Shown here one piece after another: positions 45,649 through 54,197 of a stretch of DNA of 64,000 nucleotides (position 1 is the stretch's first letter; every line of letters begins with the position of its first letter). Under the pieces are notes generated by a model. The model was not told the DNA's origin, ran no database searches, and was given only the letters and a program-made list of their open reading frames with translations. Location of the stretch: NCBI RefSeq assembly GCF_014642735.1, contig NZ_BMIV01000006.1, positions 151,623-215,622 on the forward strand. The letters run 5' to 3'. The DNA comes from Paracoccus acridae. Its GTDB lineage: Bacteria > Pseudomonadota > Alphaproteobacteria > Rhodobacterales > Rhodobacteraceae. The translations under genes and the position numbers were made by a program.

Positions 45649-46348
45649 AACCACGCGTTTCCAGTTGCCGCTGCTGCAACCCGCCCAGGCCCAGAAGCAT
45701 GTGACGGTCAACGAAGCCTTGATGCGTCTGGATGGCCTGACCAACGCCGTCTTGGAAAGCACCTCGGTCCTGACCCCCCCAGAAGCCGTGATCGACGGGC
45801 AGTGCTGGGCCGTCCCGCAAGGGGCCACCGGCCCATGGGCCGGGCAGACTGGGCGGATTGCGGTTGGCACCAATGGTGGTTGGGTCTTCATGGCCCCCTC
45901 GCGAGGGATGCGTGCCTTTGTGGCCGACCAAGGGGCCGAGGCGATCTTTGACGGCCAAGGGTGGTTTGTAGGCGGCGCAACCTTTGGCAGGCTGGGTTCC
46001 GGTCTGGCCGTCCGCATGTCCGAGAAGGAGGTGACTGTTGGTGCGGGTGCATCCTTCGACACGGGCCTTGTCATTCCGGCAGGTGCGATGGTGATCGGCG
46101 CCGCCGCCAGAGTTGTCCAGCCCCTGACCGGCAGCTTGCAGACCTGGCGTCTTGGCACGGCGGATTCGAACAACCGCTTTGGCCAGGGCCTTGGAAAAGG
46201 GGCGGGTTCATGGGCGCGCGGAATGCTTGGCGCGCCCATGACCTATTACATCAGTGCCAACCTGCTAATGACTGGCGAAGGCGGGTCGTTCACCGGCGGG
46301 AAGGTCAGGCTGGCCGTTCACTGGATGGAACTGCGGTTGCCGGACTGA
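45638..46348 (+). CDS. DUF2793 protein, probable GTA/phage tail fibre or receptor-binding accessory
   Basis: 236 residues. AGGAGG precedes ATG 45638, and the start overlaps the g15 end by 11 bases. The N-terminal DUF2793 part is clear (FQLPLLQPAQAQKHVTVNEA, GQCWAVPQGATGPWAGQTG, GGWVFMAPSRGM). The C-terminal half is beta-rich (FDTGLVIPAGAMVIGAAARV) like adhesin or fibre heads. DUF2793 proteins accompany tail genes of alphaproteobacterial phages and GTAs. Not part of the classical RcGTA 1-15 set. Confidence 0.85.
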   Translation: MTNETTRFQLPLLQPAQAQKHVTVNEALMRLDGLTNAVLESTSVLTPPEAVIDGQCWAVPQGATGPWAGQTGRIAVGTNGGWVFMAPSRGMRAFVADQGAEAIFDGQGWFVGGATFGRLGSGLAVRMSEKEVTVGAGASFDTGLVIPAGAMVIGAAARVVQPLTGSLQTWRLGTADSNNRFGQGLGKGAGSWARGMLGAPMTYYISANLLMTGEGGSFTGGKVRLAVHWMELRLPD

Positions 46349-46413
46349 GAGCCGTTCTTTCCCTTGGTCGCTGTTCACGTTAAGAAGGGTCAGTATTCGC
46401 CCGGATCAGTGAC

Positions 46414-47244
46414 ATGAACATGCAAAGCAGCACCAAGAAGAACCTGGGCCTGGATCGCGATGCGATCTGGGCGCAACTGCGGGACGAGGCGCGAGCAGCG
46501 GTTCGGGACGAGCCCCTGCTTGGCTCATTGATCCATGCGGGTTTGCTGCATCACAACAGCCTTGAGGCTGCGCTGGCTTATCGGTTCTCGCTCAAGCTGG
46601 CCAGCGGCGAGATGAGCGAACAGATCCTGCGAGAGATCGCGGACCAGGCCTATCGTTCCTCGCCCGAACTGGGTGATGCGGCGCGTGCGGATCTGCTGGC
46701 TGTTTACGATCGTGATCCCGCCACGCATCGGTTGTTGCAGCCCATCCTGTTCTTCAAGGGGTTCCAGGCGTTGCAAGCCTATCGCATGGCGCATTGGCTG
46801 TGGCAGACGGGTCGGATCGACATGGCCTATTTCGTGCAGATGCGCTGCTCGGAATGCTTTGGCGTGGACATTCACCCTGCTGCCGTCATCGGCACGGGCG
46901 TGATGATCGACCATGCCCATTCGATTGTCATCGGTGAAACGGCGACGGTCGGCAACGACGTGTCGATGCTGCACTCCGTCACGCTTGGCGGCACCGGCAA
47001 GGAAGATGGCGACCGTCATCCGAAGATCGGCGACGGAGTGATGATCGGGGCAGGCGCCAAGGTCCTGGGCAACATCCGTGTTGGTCATCATTCGCGTATT
47101 GCCGCAGGTTCGGTGGTCTTGCACGAGGTGCCGTGCTGCAAGACGGTCGCCGGTGTTCCGGCGCGCGTCATTGGCGATGCGGGATGCCCTGAACCATCGC
47201 AGAGCATGAATCAGCTGTTGGGTCTGGGCGAGGATTATCTTTGA
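46414..47244 (+). CDS. cysE: Serine O-acetyltransferase
   Basis: 276 residues. N-terminal helical domain (about 1-140; [20 protein letters not shown]), then the left-handed beta-helix of hexapeptide repeats with the active-site His/Asp region [19 protein letters not shown] and [19 protein letters not shown]. It makes O-acetylserine for cysteine synthesis. A cysE paralogue lies just after the GTA genes in R. capsulatus too and has been reported to affect GTA uptake and biofilm. It may be read from the GTA transcript. The 3' end overlaps pyrD by 10 bases, tail to tail. Confidence 0.95.
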   Translation: MNMQSSTKKNLGLDRDAIWAQLRDEARAAVRDEPLLGSLIHAGLLHHNSLEAALAYRFSLKLASGEMSEQILREIADQAYRSSPELGDAARADLLAVYDRDPATHRLLQPILFFKGFQALQAYRMAHWLWQTGRIDMAYFVQMRCSECFGVDIHPAAVIGTGVMIDHAHSIVIGETATVGNDVSMLHSVTLGGTGKEDGDRHPKIGDGVMIGAGAKVLGNIRVGHHSRIAAGSVVLHEVPCCKTVAGVPARVIGDAGCPEPSQSMNQLLGLGEDYL

Positions 47245-48299
47245 GACCAGGCGACGGCGCCGCTGCCGCGCAGGTCTGCCAGCGTGATGTTTTCCTTGCG
47301 CAGTCGCATATCCAGAGCCTCGGCCATTTGCGTGACCAGGGAAAACCCCTGGTAGATCAGGGCGGAATAGATCTGGATCGCAGTTGCACCTGCCCGGATC
47401 TTCTCCCAAGCGTCATCGACTGATGAGATTCCGCCCACCCCGATGATCGGAATTGCGCCACCCGTGGCGCGATAGAGTTTTGCCAGAACCACAGTCGAAC
47501 GTTCGAACAACGGGCGTCCCGACAATCCCCCCGCCTGCCCGGACTGGGGGCTGGCAAGACCATCGCGTGACAAGGTGGTATTGGTGGCTATGATGCCATT
47601 GACGCCGCTTTCCATGGCGACGGTTGCGATGTCGGCAATTTCCCCATCCGCCAGGTCAGGGGCGATCTTCAGAAAGATCGGCCGTCGCAATGACAGCCTG
47701 TCTCGCGCCTCCAGCACTCCCTGCAGCAGGGCAGAAAGCGCCGCAGCCCCTTGAAGATCGCGCAGCTTTTCGGTGTTGGGCGAGGAAACATTCACCGTCA
47801 GGAAGTCTGCCGACGCGCCGGCGATATTGACCACGGCTGCAAAGTCGGCGGCGCGGTCTGCGCTGTCCTTGTTCGCCCCGATGTTCAGGCCGACGGGTAT
47901 GCCCCGGGGTCTTGCAGCCAGACGCAGGGCGATGGCCTGCGCTCCTTCATTGTTGAAGCCGAAGCGGTTTATGATGGCCTGATCCTTCGTCAGGCGGAAG
48001 AGGCGCGGCTTGGGGTTGCCCGGCTGCGGACGCGGCGTGGCGGCGCCCAGTTCGATAAAGCCGAACCCCGCCCGCATCAGGGGGCCAACAGCCTTCGCGT
48101 TCTTGTCATAGCCAGCCGCCAGTCCGATGGGATTTGGCAAATCCAGACCCGCCAGGCTGGTCCGCAACCGATCGGACGTGACAGGCGATCCGGTCAGGGG
48201 GACCAGACCTGCCGACAAGGCCATGATCGACAGGTCGTGCGCACGTTCTGGATCCAGCCGATGCAGGGCCGCCAAACCAAGTTTTTCCACCAACGTCAT
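47235..48299 (-). CDS. pyrD: Dihydroorotate dehydrogenase (quinone), class 2
   Basis: 354 residues from ATG 48299. FMN/orotate-binding motifs: [50 protein letters not shown] (with the class 2 catalytic Ser), [15 protein letters not shown] and IIGVGGISS. The N-terminal helix ([18 protein letters not shown]) is the membrane-binding extension of class 2 enzymes. It oxidises dihydroorotate with ubiquinone at the inner membrane in pyrimidine synthesis. Start overlaps the DUF952 stop (ATGA). Confidence 0.96.
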   Translation of the reverse strand: MTLVEKLGLAALHRLDPERAHDLSIMALSAGLVPLTGSPVTSDRLRTSLAGLDLPNPIGLAAGYDKNAKAVGPLMRAGFGFIELGAATPRPQPGNPKPRLFRLTKDQAIINRFGFNNEGAQAIALRLAARPRGIPVGLNIGANKDSADRAADFAAVVNIAGASADFLTVNVSSPNTEKLRDLQGAAALSALLQGVLEARDRLSLRRPIFLKIAPDLADGEIADIATVAMESGVNGIIATNTTLSRDGLASPQSGQAGGLSGRPLFERSTVVLAKLYRATGGAIPIIGVGGISSVDDAWEKIRAGATAIQIYSALIYQGFSLVTQMAEALDMRLRKENITLADLRGSGAVAWSQR

Positions 48300-48631
48300 T
48301 CCAGTGGTCCCGTCTGGTGGCCATCCTTGCTGCGCGAGATGACCCGTGACCACGCGATGTCCCCCATTTTCAGGGGGCGATAAAGATGCGGGAACAGATC
48401 GCCCCCGCGCGACGGCTCCCATCGCAGATCGTCCCCGAAGGTTGCCACATCGCAAGCCAGAAGAAGCAGGTCCCCTTCATCCGCGAAATGCCTTTTCAGG
48501 GTGGTTTCAAGCTGGGCCGCAGTCGAGAAATGCACGAATCCGTCAGCCAGATCGACCGGTGCCCCCTTCGAGGTGCCCGCTGCCTGAAGATCGGCCCATT
48601 CGGCAGGCCGCAATACCTTGTAGATCATCAT
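48296..48631 (-). CDS. DUF952 family protein
   Basis: 111 residues; two consecutive ATGs (48631, 48628) are candidates. The DUF952 pattern is complete: [36 protein letters not shown] and [19 protein letters not shown]. The family is distantly ADP-ribosyltransferase-like in fold; its role is unknown. It is translationally coupled to pyrD, a common pairing in Rhodobacteraceae. Confidence 0.9.
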   Translation of the reverse strand: MMIYKVLRPAEWADLQAAGTSKGAPVDLADGFVHFSTAAQLETTLKRHFADEGDLLLLACDVATFGDDLRWEPSRGGDLFPHLYRPLKMGDIAWSRVISRSKDGHQTGPLE

Positions 48632-48752
48632 GGGCGCATTTGCCGCCTGACCCCGCCCCTGGTCAAGCGGGGACATCCGCGTGTTTGACCCTTTCTGCAG
48701 GCTGGGCCAATCTTCCTTCGATCCGATCCAATGGGAACGAAAGGAATCACCG

Positions 48753-50354
48753 ATGTCATTCCGCCTTCTGTCCGCCGTCTCGGCTGCGGCGCTTTTCGCG
48801 GGCGCGGCCCAGGCCGAAACGGTGCTGCATATCCTGCATACCAACGACCTTCACAGCCGCATCGAAGCGATCAACGAATACGACAGCACCTGCGACGCGG
48901 AAACCGCTGCGGCCGGGGAATGTTTCGGTGGCGTCGCGCGGGTTGCGGCCAAGGTCAAGGAACTGCGCGACAGGATCACGGCCGAAGGCGGCAATGTCAT
49001 CGTGCTTGATGCGGGCGATCAGTATCAAGGCTCGCTGTTCTACATGACCTACAAGGGCAAGGATGTCGCCGAATTCATGACTGCCATTGGCTATGACGCG
49101 ATGGCGGTCGGCAACCATGAATTCGACGATGGCCCGGAAGGACTTGCGGTCCTGGCGGATGGGGTGGAATTTCCGGTCGTGTCCGGCAACCTCGACCTGT
49201 CGCAGTCCAACGTGCTGAAGGGCAAGGTCGAGAATGTCGTGACCCTGGACATCGGCGGGGAAAAGATCGGCATCGTTTCCGCCTTGGCCATGGATACGCC
49301 GGAAACTGCATCCCCCGGTCCCAGCGTGATCTTCCAGGACGACATTGAAAGCCTCAAGGCCGATGTGCAGGAACTGACGGACCAGGGCGTGAACAAGATC
49401 ATTGCCCTGACCCATGTCGGCTATCTGCGCGATCAGGATTTCGCCAGGCAGGTGCCCGGTCTTGATGCCATCATCGGCGGCCATTCGCATACCCTTCTGG
49501 GCGACATGGAAGGGGCCGAGGGCCCGTATCCGACCATGGTCGCCGGTCCTGACGGGACCGAGGTTCCGATTGCAACTGCCTATGCTTATTCGAAATATCT
49601 TGGGCACCTGACCCTGACCTTCGACGATGACGGTGCCCTGACCAAGGCCGAAGGGCAGCCGATCCTTCTGGACAATTCCGTCCCCCAGGACGAGGCCGTC
49701 GCCGCGCGCGTCAAGGAAATGGCTGCGCCCATCGAAGAACTGCGCCAGCAGGTCGTGGCAGAAACCGCAGCGCCCATCGACGGAGACCGCACCAGTTGCC
49801 GCGTCAGGGAATGCGAGATGGGCAACCTGGTGGCCGACGCGATGGTGGACCGGGTGAAGGACCAAGGGATCACCCTTGCCATCGCCAATGGCGGCGGATT
49901 GCGGGCCTCGATCGACCAGGGACCCGTTACCATGGGCGAGGTTTACACCGTCCTGCCGTTCCAGAACACGCTGGCGACGTTCCAGTTGACAGGGGCGGAT
50001 GTGGTCGCCGCGCTGGAGAATGGTGCCAGCCAATACGAGGAGGGCGCCGGGCGGTTCGCACAGGTTTCTGGGCTGAAATACACCGTCGATCCCGCAGCCG
50101 AGCCGGGAAGCCGGATCAGCGACGTGATGGTGATGGCGGATGGCGAATGGAAACCCATCGACCCAGCCGCGACCTATGGCGTCGTGTCGAATAACTACAT
50201 GCGGTCGGGTGGCGACGGATATGACGTCTTCGCGACAAACGCGCAGAACGCCTATGACTTCGGCCCTGATCTGGCGCAGGTCGTCGCCGATTACCTGGCT
50301 GCGCAGGATGGCGCCTATCAGCCGGCCATGGATGGCCGCATCACCGTAAAATAA
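48753..50354 (+). CDS. Secreted 5'-nucleotidase / UshA-type metallophosphatase
   Basis: 533 residues from ATG 48753 (AAGGAA upstream). Signal peptide ends at AAQAE (about 22). The metallophosphoesterase domain has ILHTNDLHSRIE, VLDAGDQYQGS, GNHEFDDGPEG and IGGHSHTLL; the C-terminal substrate domain has ANGGGLRASIDQGPVT and the stacking region SNNYMRSGGDGYDVF. It hydrolyses extracellular nucleotides to nucleosides and phosphate in the periplasm. Monocistronic with a terminator. Confidence 0.94.
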   Translation: MSFRLLSAVSAAALFAGAAQAETVLHILHTNDLHSRIEAINEYDSTCDAETAAAGECFGGVARVAAKVKELRDRITAEGGNVIVLDAGDQYQGSLFYMTYKGKDVAEFMTAIGYDAMAVGNHEFDDGPEGLAVLADGVEFPVVSGNLDLSQSNVLKGKVENVVTLDIGGEKIGIVSALAMDTPETASPGPSVIFQDDIESLKADVQELTDQGVNKIIALTHVGYLRDQDFARQVPGLDAIIGGHSHTLLGDMEGAEGPYPTMVAGPDGTEVPIATAYAYSKYLGHLTLTFDDDGALTKAEGQPILLDNSVPQDEAVAARVKEMAAPIEELRQQVVAETAAPIDGDRTSCRVRECEMGNLVADAMVDRVKDQGITLAIANGGGLRASIDQGPVTMGEVYTVLPFQNTLATFQLTGADVVAALENGASQYEEGAGRFAQVSGLKYTVDPAAEPGSRISDVMVMADGEWKPIDPAATYGVVSNNYMRSGGDGYDVFATNAQNAYDFGPDLAQVVADYLAAQDGAYQPAMDGRITVK

Positions 50355-50361
50355 GACAGAC

Positions 50362-50388
50362 TGCCCCCGGCCTACGGGGGCGTTCTTC
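50362..50388 (+). terminator. Terminator between the nucleotidase and Hint genes
   Basis: GCCCCC (50363-50368) pairs with GGGGGC (50376-50381) over a seven-base loop, followed by a short T-rich tract. Likely serves the nucleotidase gene. Confidence 0.65.
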
Positions 50389-50389
50389 C

Positions 50390-51538
50390 TTACAGCGGTT
50401 CGACCAGATGCCTGCGGCCCAGGTTTCGGCGCTGGCGCTCGGCAAGCTGCCGCGCTTCATGCCCGGACAGCAGTCGGCGGGCAGGATGGAGCGATCTCTT
50501 CTGCGCCAGTTCGGGAAACAGGGTCAGGATTTCTCGGCGGGCGGCGTCGCTGACGGTGTTCATCGCCTGCGGTCCCGTGAAAAGGCTCTCGGACCAGGCG
50601 CCGTTCGACATGACAATCTCGTGCCGATCAAACAGAAGGTGGAAATAGGTCACGCCTTGCACCGGGATGGTCACCTCGATCCCCGGAAGGCCGACCAGAT
50701 GCTTGGCCGCCACCAATATCTCGGCATCCTTGAACAACCGGTGGGCGATGCGGGACCGGACCAGCATCCTGTGCTGCGGCGAAACGGTCAGGTCGCGGTC
50801 AGGGCAACCGGCCCCAAGCGCCCCGGCACGGATCAGGATGGGGCGCAGGTTGGGCCGGGCTTCCAGACCTTCTGCCGTCACATGCGATCCGCCCTGCCAG
50901 CGCAAGGGTTGAAGGCCCCGATCCTGGGTCAGGACCATGTCGCCGGGGCTCAGCGTCTCGACGGTTTGCGAACCTTCCGCCGTGGCGATCAGCGTGCCTT
51001 GTGCAAAACATGTCACTGCGGCGGGCGGCGCATAGGCGACCGCGTCGTTGCTGCGCCCGATAGTGTGAAGCTCCTTGTAGGTATAGGATCGGGCAAGGCT
51101 GAAGGTCGGGAAACTGCCGTCCGGTTTTGCAACAGGCATCAACAGCACCGAATAGCGCCCACCCAACTCTGGACCGGTCGCACCTGGAACAACCTGCCTG
51201 GGAAACAGCGCGCGGAACTCGTCGCGTGTGCCGTCGGGATTGACCGTCGTGCTGCGGATGATTGACGCAAGATGGAACGAGATCTGCGTTCCTGCCGGGG
51301 TCGGCTGCGCATCATTGCCGAAGATCACCGCAGTTGTCAGCGTCTGACCGGTCGGGTCGGGATTATAGCGGCCGCTCTGAAAACTGTTGTCATCGTCGCT
51401 GATGGTAATCGACGACAAGGTTGCGCCAGGAAGCCCGATGACACCCGAAATATTCGACCAAGGAGCCTGCTCTTCGCCGCCGGACGCTTTTGTCGTGATC
51501 GGTTGACTGACGGTCAATACTGTAAACTGATAGTCCAT
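50390..51538 (-). CDS. Hint (hedgehog/intein) domain protein
   Basis: 382 residues, no signal peptide. The N-terminal half (about 1-170) is beta-rich with no recognised family. The Hint domain begins at the nucleophilic Cys in CFAQGTLIATAEGSQTVETL and has SPGDMVLTQDRGLQPLRW and LTVSPQHRMLV, then VQGVTYFHLLFDRHEIVMSN. Such proteins are frequent in Rhodobacterales, usually secreted by type I systems after RTX repeats; here no RTX repeats are visible. A CtrA-type box lies 76 bases upstream. Substrate and fate of any splicing or cleavage are unknown. Confidence 0.86.
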   Translation of the reverse strand: MDYQFTVLTVSQPITTKASGGEEQAPWSNISGVIGLPGATLSSITISDDDNSFQSGRYNPDPTGQTLTTAVIFGNDAQPTPAGTQISFHLASIIRSTTVNPDGTRDEFRALFPRQVVPGATGPELGGRYSVLLMPVAKPDGSFPTFSLARSYTYKELHTIGRSNDAVAYAPPAAVTCFAQGTLIATAEGSQTVETLSPGDMVLTQDRGLQPLRWQGGSHVTAEGLEARPNLRPILIRAGALGAGCPDRDLTVSPQHRMLVRSRIAHRLFKDAEILVAAKHLVGLPGIEVTIPVQGVTYFHLLFDRHEIVMSNGAWSESLFTGPQAMNTVSDAARREILTLFPELAQKRSLHPARRLLSGHEARQLAERQRRNLGRRHLVEPL

Positions 51539-51613
51539 TCACCAATGCCCCGCCGGCTTGTCCGCCTGGGGCGCCGGACACGCAGCCGTCCGCACTGGCA
51601 TATCGTCCGATGG

Positions 51614-51628
51614 TTAATGAACTGTTAA
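51614..51628. promoter_or_regulatory. CtrA-type box upstream of the Hint gene
   Basis: TTAA-N7-TTAA exact match (51614-51617, 51625-51628), with the following C that completes TTAAC in either orientation. It lies 76-90 bases before the Hint start and 15 bases past the hisH stop. Confidence 0.6.
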
Positions 51629-51643
51629 CGGCTGCTGCCGCCG

Positions 51644-52273
51644 TCAGGGATTCCAGCGCAAGAAATTCGCGATCAGCCTCAGCCCGACGGCTTGGGATTT
51701 CTCGGGATGAAACTGCGTGCCCACGATATTGTCGCGCCCGACGACGGCCGTGACCGGCCCGCCGTAATCGACATGCGCCAGCAGATGCGCGGGATCGGCG
51801 ACCTTGAACTGCCAGCTGTGGACGAAATATGCGTGATCGCCGGTTCCGATCCCCTCCAGAACCGGATGGGGACAGTCGATCACCAGATCGTTCCAGCCCA
51901 TATGCGGCACCTTCAGGCCGGGGGCGGCGATCGCGTCGATCTGCCCGCCGATCCAGTCCAGGCCGGGCGTTTCGCGGTATTCGTGACCCGTGGTGGCCAG
52001 CATCTGCATGCCCACGCAGATGCCCATGAAGGGCACGCCGCGGCCCAGAACCGCCTCGCGCAGGGCCTCGGCCATGCCGTCCACTTCGCCCAGGGCCGTG
52101 CGGCAGGCGGGGAATGCCCCGTCGCCCGGCAGCACGATCCTGTCGGCGCGGGCGGCCACCTGCGGATCCGCCGTCACGACGATCTCGGCCCCCGCGTCGC
52201 GGCCCATCAACTGAAAGGCCTTTTCGGCCGAATGCAGGTTCCCGCTGTCATAGTCGATCAGTGCCACCCGCAT
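51644..52273 (-). CDS. hisH: Imidazole glycerol phosphate synthase, glutaminase subunit
   Basis: 209 residues. Class I glutamine amidotransferase: catalytic Cys in PFMGICVGMQML, His/Glu in GTQFHPEKSQA, oxyanion region LPGDGAFPACR. With HisF it makes imidazole glycerol phosphate and AICAR. ATG 52273 shares one base with the hisB stop (TGATG); a GTG one codon earlier is also possible. hisA and hisF do not follow; a Hint gene does. Confidence 0.95.
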   Translation of the reverse strand: MRVALIDYDSGNLHSAEKAFQLMGRDAGAEIVVTADPQVAARADRIVLPGDGAFPACRTALGEVDGMAEALREAVLGRGVPFMGICVGMQMLATTGHEYRETPGLDWIGGQIDAIAAPGLKVPHMGWNDLVIDCPHPVLEGIGTGDHAYFVHSWQFKVADPAHLLAHVDYGGPVTAVVGRDNIVGTQFHPEKSQAVGLRLIANFLRWNP

Positions 52274-52860
52274 CACAGCGCCCCCTTGGTCGAGGGCAGA
52301 ACGCCCGCCATGCGCGGATCGGGTTCGATCGCCTCGCGCAGCGCGCGGGCCACGGCCTTGAAGGCCGCTTCGGCGATGTGATGGCTGTTGATGCCGTGGA
52401 TGCGGTCCACATGCAGCGTGATCCCGCCATGGGTGGACAGGGCCTGGAAGAATTCGCGCACAAGCTGGGTGTCGAAGCTGCCGATCTTCTCGGTCGGGAA
52501 ATCGACGTTCCAGACCAGGAAGGGCCGCGCCGACAGATCCAGCGCCGCGCGCACCAACGAATCGTCCATCGCCAGCAGGAAGCTGCCATAGCGGCGGATG
52601 CCCTTCTTGTCGCCAAGCGCGCGGACCAGGGCCTGGCCGATGGCGATGCCCGTGTCCTCGACCGTGTGGTGGTCGTCCACATGCAGGTCGCCCTTGGCGC
52701 GGATCGTCAGGTCGATCAGCGAATGGCGCGACAACTGGTCCAGCATGTGATCGAAAAAGCCAACCCCCGTCTGGTTGTCATAGACCCCCGTGCCGTCAAG
52801 GTTCAACGCGACCTCGATCTGCGTCTCGGCGGTGGTGCGGGTGATGGTGGCTTCGCGCAT
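52273..52860 (-). CDS. hisB: Imidazoleglycerol-phosphate dehydratase
   Basis: 195 residues from ATG 52860, better spaced to AAAGGA than ATG 52866. Manganese-ligand His motifs are complete: [34 protein letters not shown], and the second-half ILHV-type repeat [20 protein letters not shown]. Monofunctional form. Sixth step of histidine synthesis. First gene of the short hisBH unit. Confidence 0.96.
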   Translation of the reverse strand: MREATITRTTAETQIEVALNLDGTGVYDNQTGVGFFDHMLDQLSRHSLIDLTIRAKGDLHVDDHHTVEDTGIAIGQALVRALGDKKGIRRYGSFLLAMDDSLVRAALDLSARPFLVWNVDFPTEKIGSFDTQLVREFFQALSTHGGITLHVDRIHGINSHHIAEAAFKAVARALREAIEPDPRMAGVLPSTKGAL

Positions 52861-52978
52861 GGGCATGTCCTTTCGTCGGCTTGCCTTATAGGGTGCGGGG
52901 CGCGGCGCGCCAAGCGGGCAGGCTTGTCATGGGCGGGTCGGGATGCCAAAAACAAGGAACGCCATGAAAGGACCGCCG

Positions 52979-53473
52979 ATGAGCGATATCTCTGTCAGCG
53001 AACGCCGTCTCAGCGCGGCCCTGGATCGGATCGGCCAGTTCCTGGACCGAAGCGGATCCGTTTCCGCCGGGCAGGGGGCCGATCTGCAGGCGGAACTGGA
53101 CGCGGCCCAGGCGCAGATCGCCGCGCTGACCGGGCAACTGAACCAGCGGCAGGCGGATGCGCAGGCCGGTGATCTGGCGGAACAGGCCGCGCGGCTGGCT
53201 GCGGCCAATGACGACCTGGCTGCGGCGAACCGTGCCCTGGTCCAGGCGATCGCCAAGGAAAGCGATGCGGTCGAGGCGGTCAGCGTCGCCCTGGAGGCCG
53301 AGATCGAGGCGCTGCGCGCCGCCCGCGCCGCCGAGGCCGCCCAGCTTGGCGCCTTGATGGCCGAGGTCGAGCGGCTTCTGGCGGAAGACGGCGCCAAGCC
53401 GGACGCCACGCCCGAAATCGCCGGGGACGCGGGCGGGGTTCCCGAAGACGATTTGCAGGGGGGGGGCAGATAA
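52979..53473 (+). CDS. Ala/Glu-rich coiled-coil protein upstream of zapA
   Basis: 164 residues, no Cys and no membrane segment. ATG 52979 is eight bases after AAAGGA; 52964 and 52943 are in-frame alternatives. Coiled coil from about residue 35 to 140 (AELDAAQAQIAALTGQLNQR, EIEALRAARAAEAAQLGALM), then an acidic Gly/Pro tail. The stop TAA overlaps the zapA start by one base. The constant pairing with zapA suggests a division-ring role; I recognise no named family. Confidence 0.78.
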   Translation: MSDISVSERRLSAALDRIGQFLDRSGSVSAGQGADLQAELDAAQAQIAALTGQLNQRQADAQAGDLAEQAARLAAANDDLAAANRALVQAIAKESDAVEAVSVALEAEIEALRAARAAEAAQLGALMAEVERLLAEDGAKPDATPEIAGDAGGVPEDDLQGGGR

Positions 53474-53835
53474 TGGCCGAGGTCGAATTCACCATCGGGC
53501 ACAAGGAATACCGTGTCGCCGCCCAGGACGGAGAGGAGCGCCTGCTGCAGCGGGCCGCCGGACTTCTGGACGCCGAAGCGCAGCATATCCTGTCGCAGGC
53601 GGGCCGGACGCCAGAACCGCGCCTACTGCTTCTGGCGGGGCTGATGCTGGCGGACCGGCTGGCGACGATGGAGGAGCGTGCCGAAAAGGCCGAGCGTCAT
53701 CTGAACCGCCTGCAAGCCAATCCCACGCGGGTCGAGGTGCCGGTCATTCCGGCGGATCTGAAGGAAGCCATGGCCGAACTGGCGGCCCGCGCGGAATCCT
53801 TGGCCGACCGGCTCGAGGAACAGGCCGGGCGTTAA
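53473..53835 (+). CDS. zapA: Cell division protein ZapA
   Basis: 120 residues. N-terminal ZapA domain (about 1-60; VEFTIGHKEYRVAAQDGEER, LLQRAAGLLDAEAQHIL) followed by a dimerising coiled coil. ZapA bundles FtsZ protofilaments at midcell. A CtrA-type box overlaps its stop codon. Confidence 0.88.
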   Translation: MAEVEFTIGHKEYRVAAQDGEERLLQRAAGLLDAEAQHILSQAGRTPEPRLLLLAGLMLADRLATMEERAEKAERHLNRLQANPTRVEVPVIPADLKEAMAELAARAESLADRLEEQAGR

Positions 53836-53846
53836 CCCGGTCTTAA
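53832..53846. promoter_or_regulatory. CtrA-type box at the zapA end
   Basis: TTAA-N7-TTAAC exact match (53832-53835, 53843-53847). It overlaps the zapA stop and lies 25 bases before the lipoprotein start, so it could control that gene. Confidence 0.55.
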
Positions 53847-53870
53847 CATCCCGCATGGCAGAAAGGCGCC

Positions 53871-54197
53871 ATGCGTGCCTTGGTCCTTTTGCTTCTGCTT
53901 TGCGCCTGCGCGACACCCTCGCCGCGGATGATGGGGTCGGTCCGCCATGACATCCGCCTGCAAGGCATGGATTTCGCCGTCTTTCACAAGGACGACCGGG
54001 CCGAGGTCGTGCGGCTGGATTTCGTCGCGCGGCCATCCGTCGCCATCATCCGCCCCCTGATGGAACAGGCGGCGCAGCAGGCGACGGGATGCACGGTCAT
54101 CCCTTTCAGTGGAACAAGCGTGGTGTCCCGCGATACGGGTGTCGCTTCCTTCGATCTGGATTGCTGGGGAACGCTCAGCCCTGGCCCAGGAAGGTGA
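53871..54197 (+). CDS. Small putative lipoprotein
   Basis: 108 residues. A short signal (MRALVLLLLLCACATPSPR) with lipobox-like LLCAC offers Cys 11 or 13. Mature part about 95 residues with a Cys pair (GCTVI, DCWG) and mixed alpha/beta pattern VRLDFVARPSVAIIRPLMEQ. No family recognised. Its 3' end overlaps the converging hydrolase by 23 bases. Confidence 0.75.
   Translation: MRALVLLLLLCACATPSPRMMGSVRHDIRLQGMDFAVFHKDDRAEVVRLDFVARPSVAIIRPLMEQAAQQATGCTVIPFSGTSVVSRDTGVASFDLDCWGTLSPGPGR

Noticed and set aside
43432..46239. A 935-codon minus-strand frame opposite GTA g15 and the DUF2793 gene
   Set aside because: Antisense shadow of well-supported genes; no start context or domain.
31641..46348. 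Ordinary prophage
   Set aside because: No integrase, repressor, replication or lysis genes and no attachment-site duplication seen; gene order is that of a gene transfer agent.
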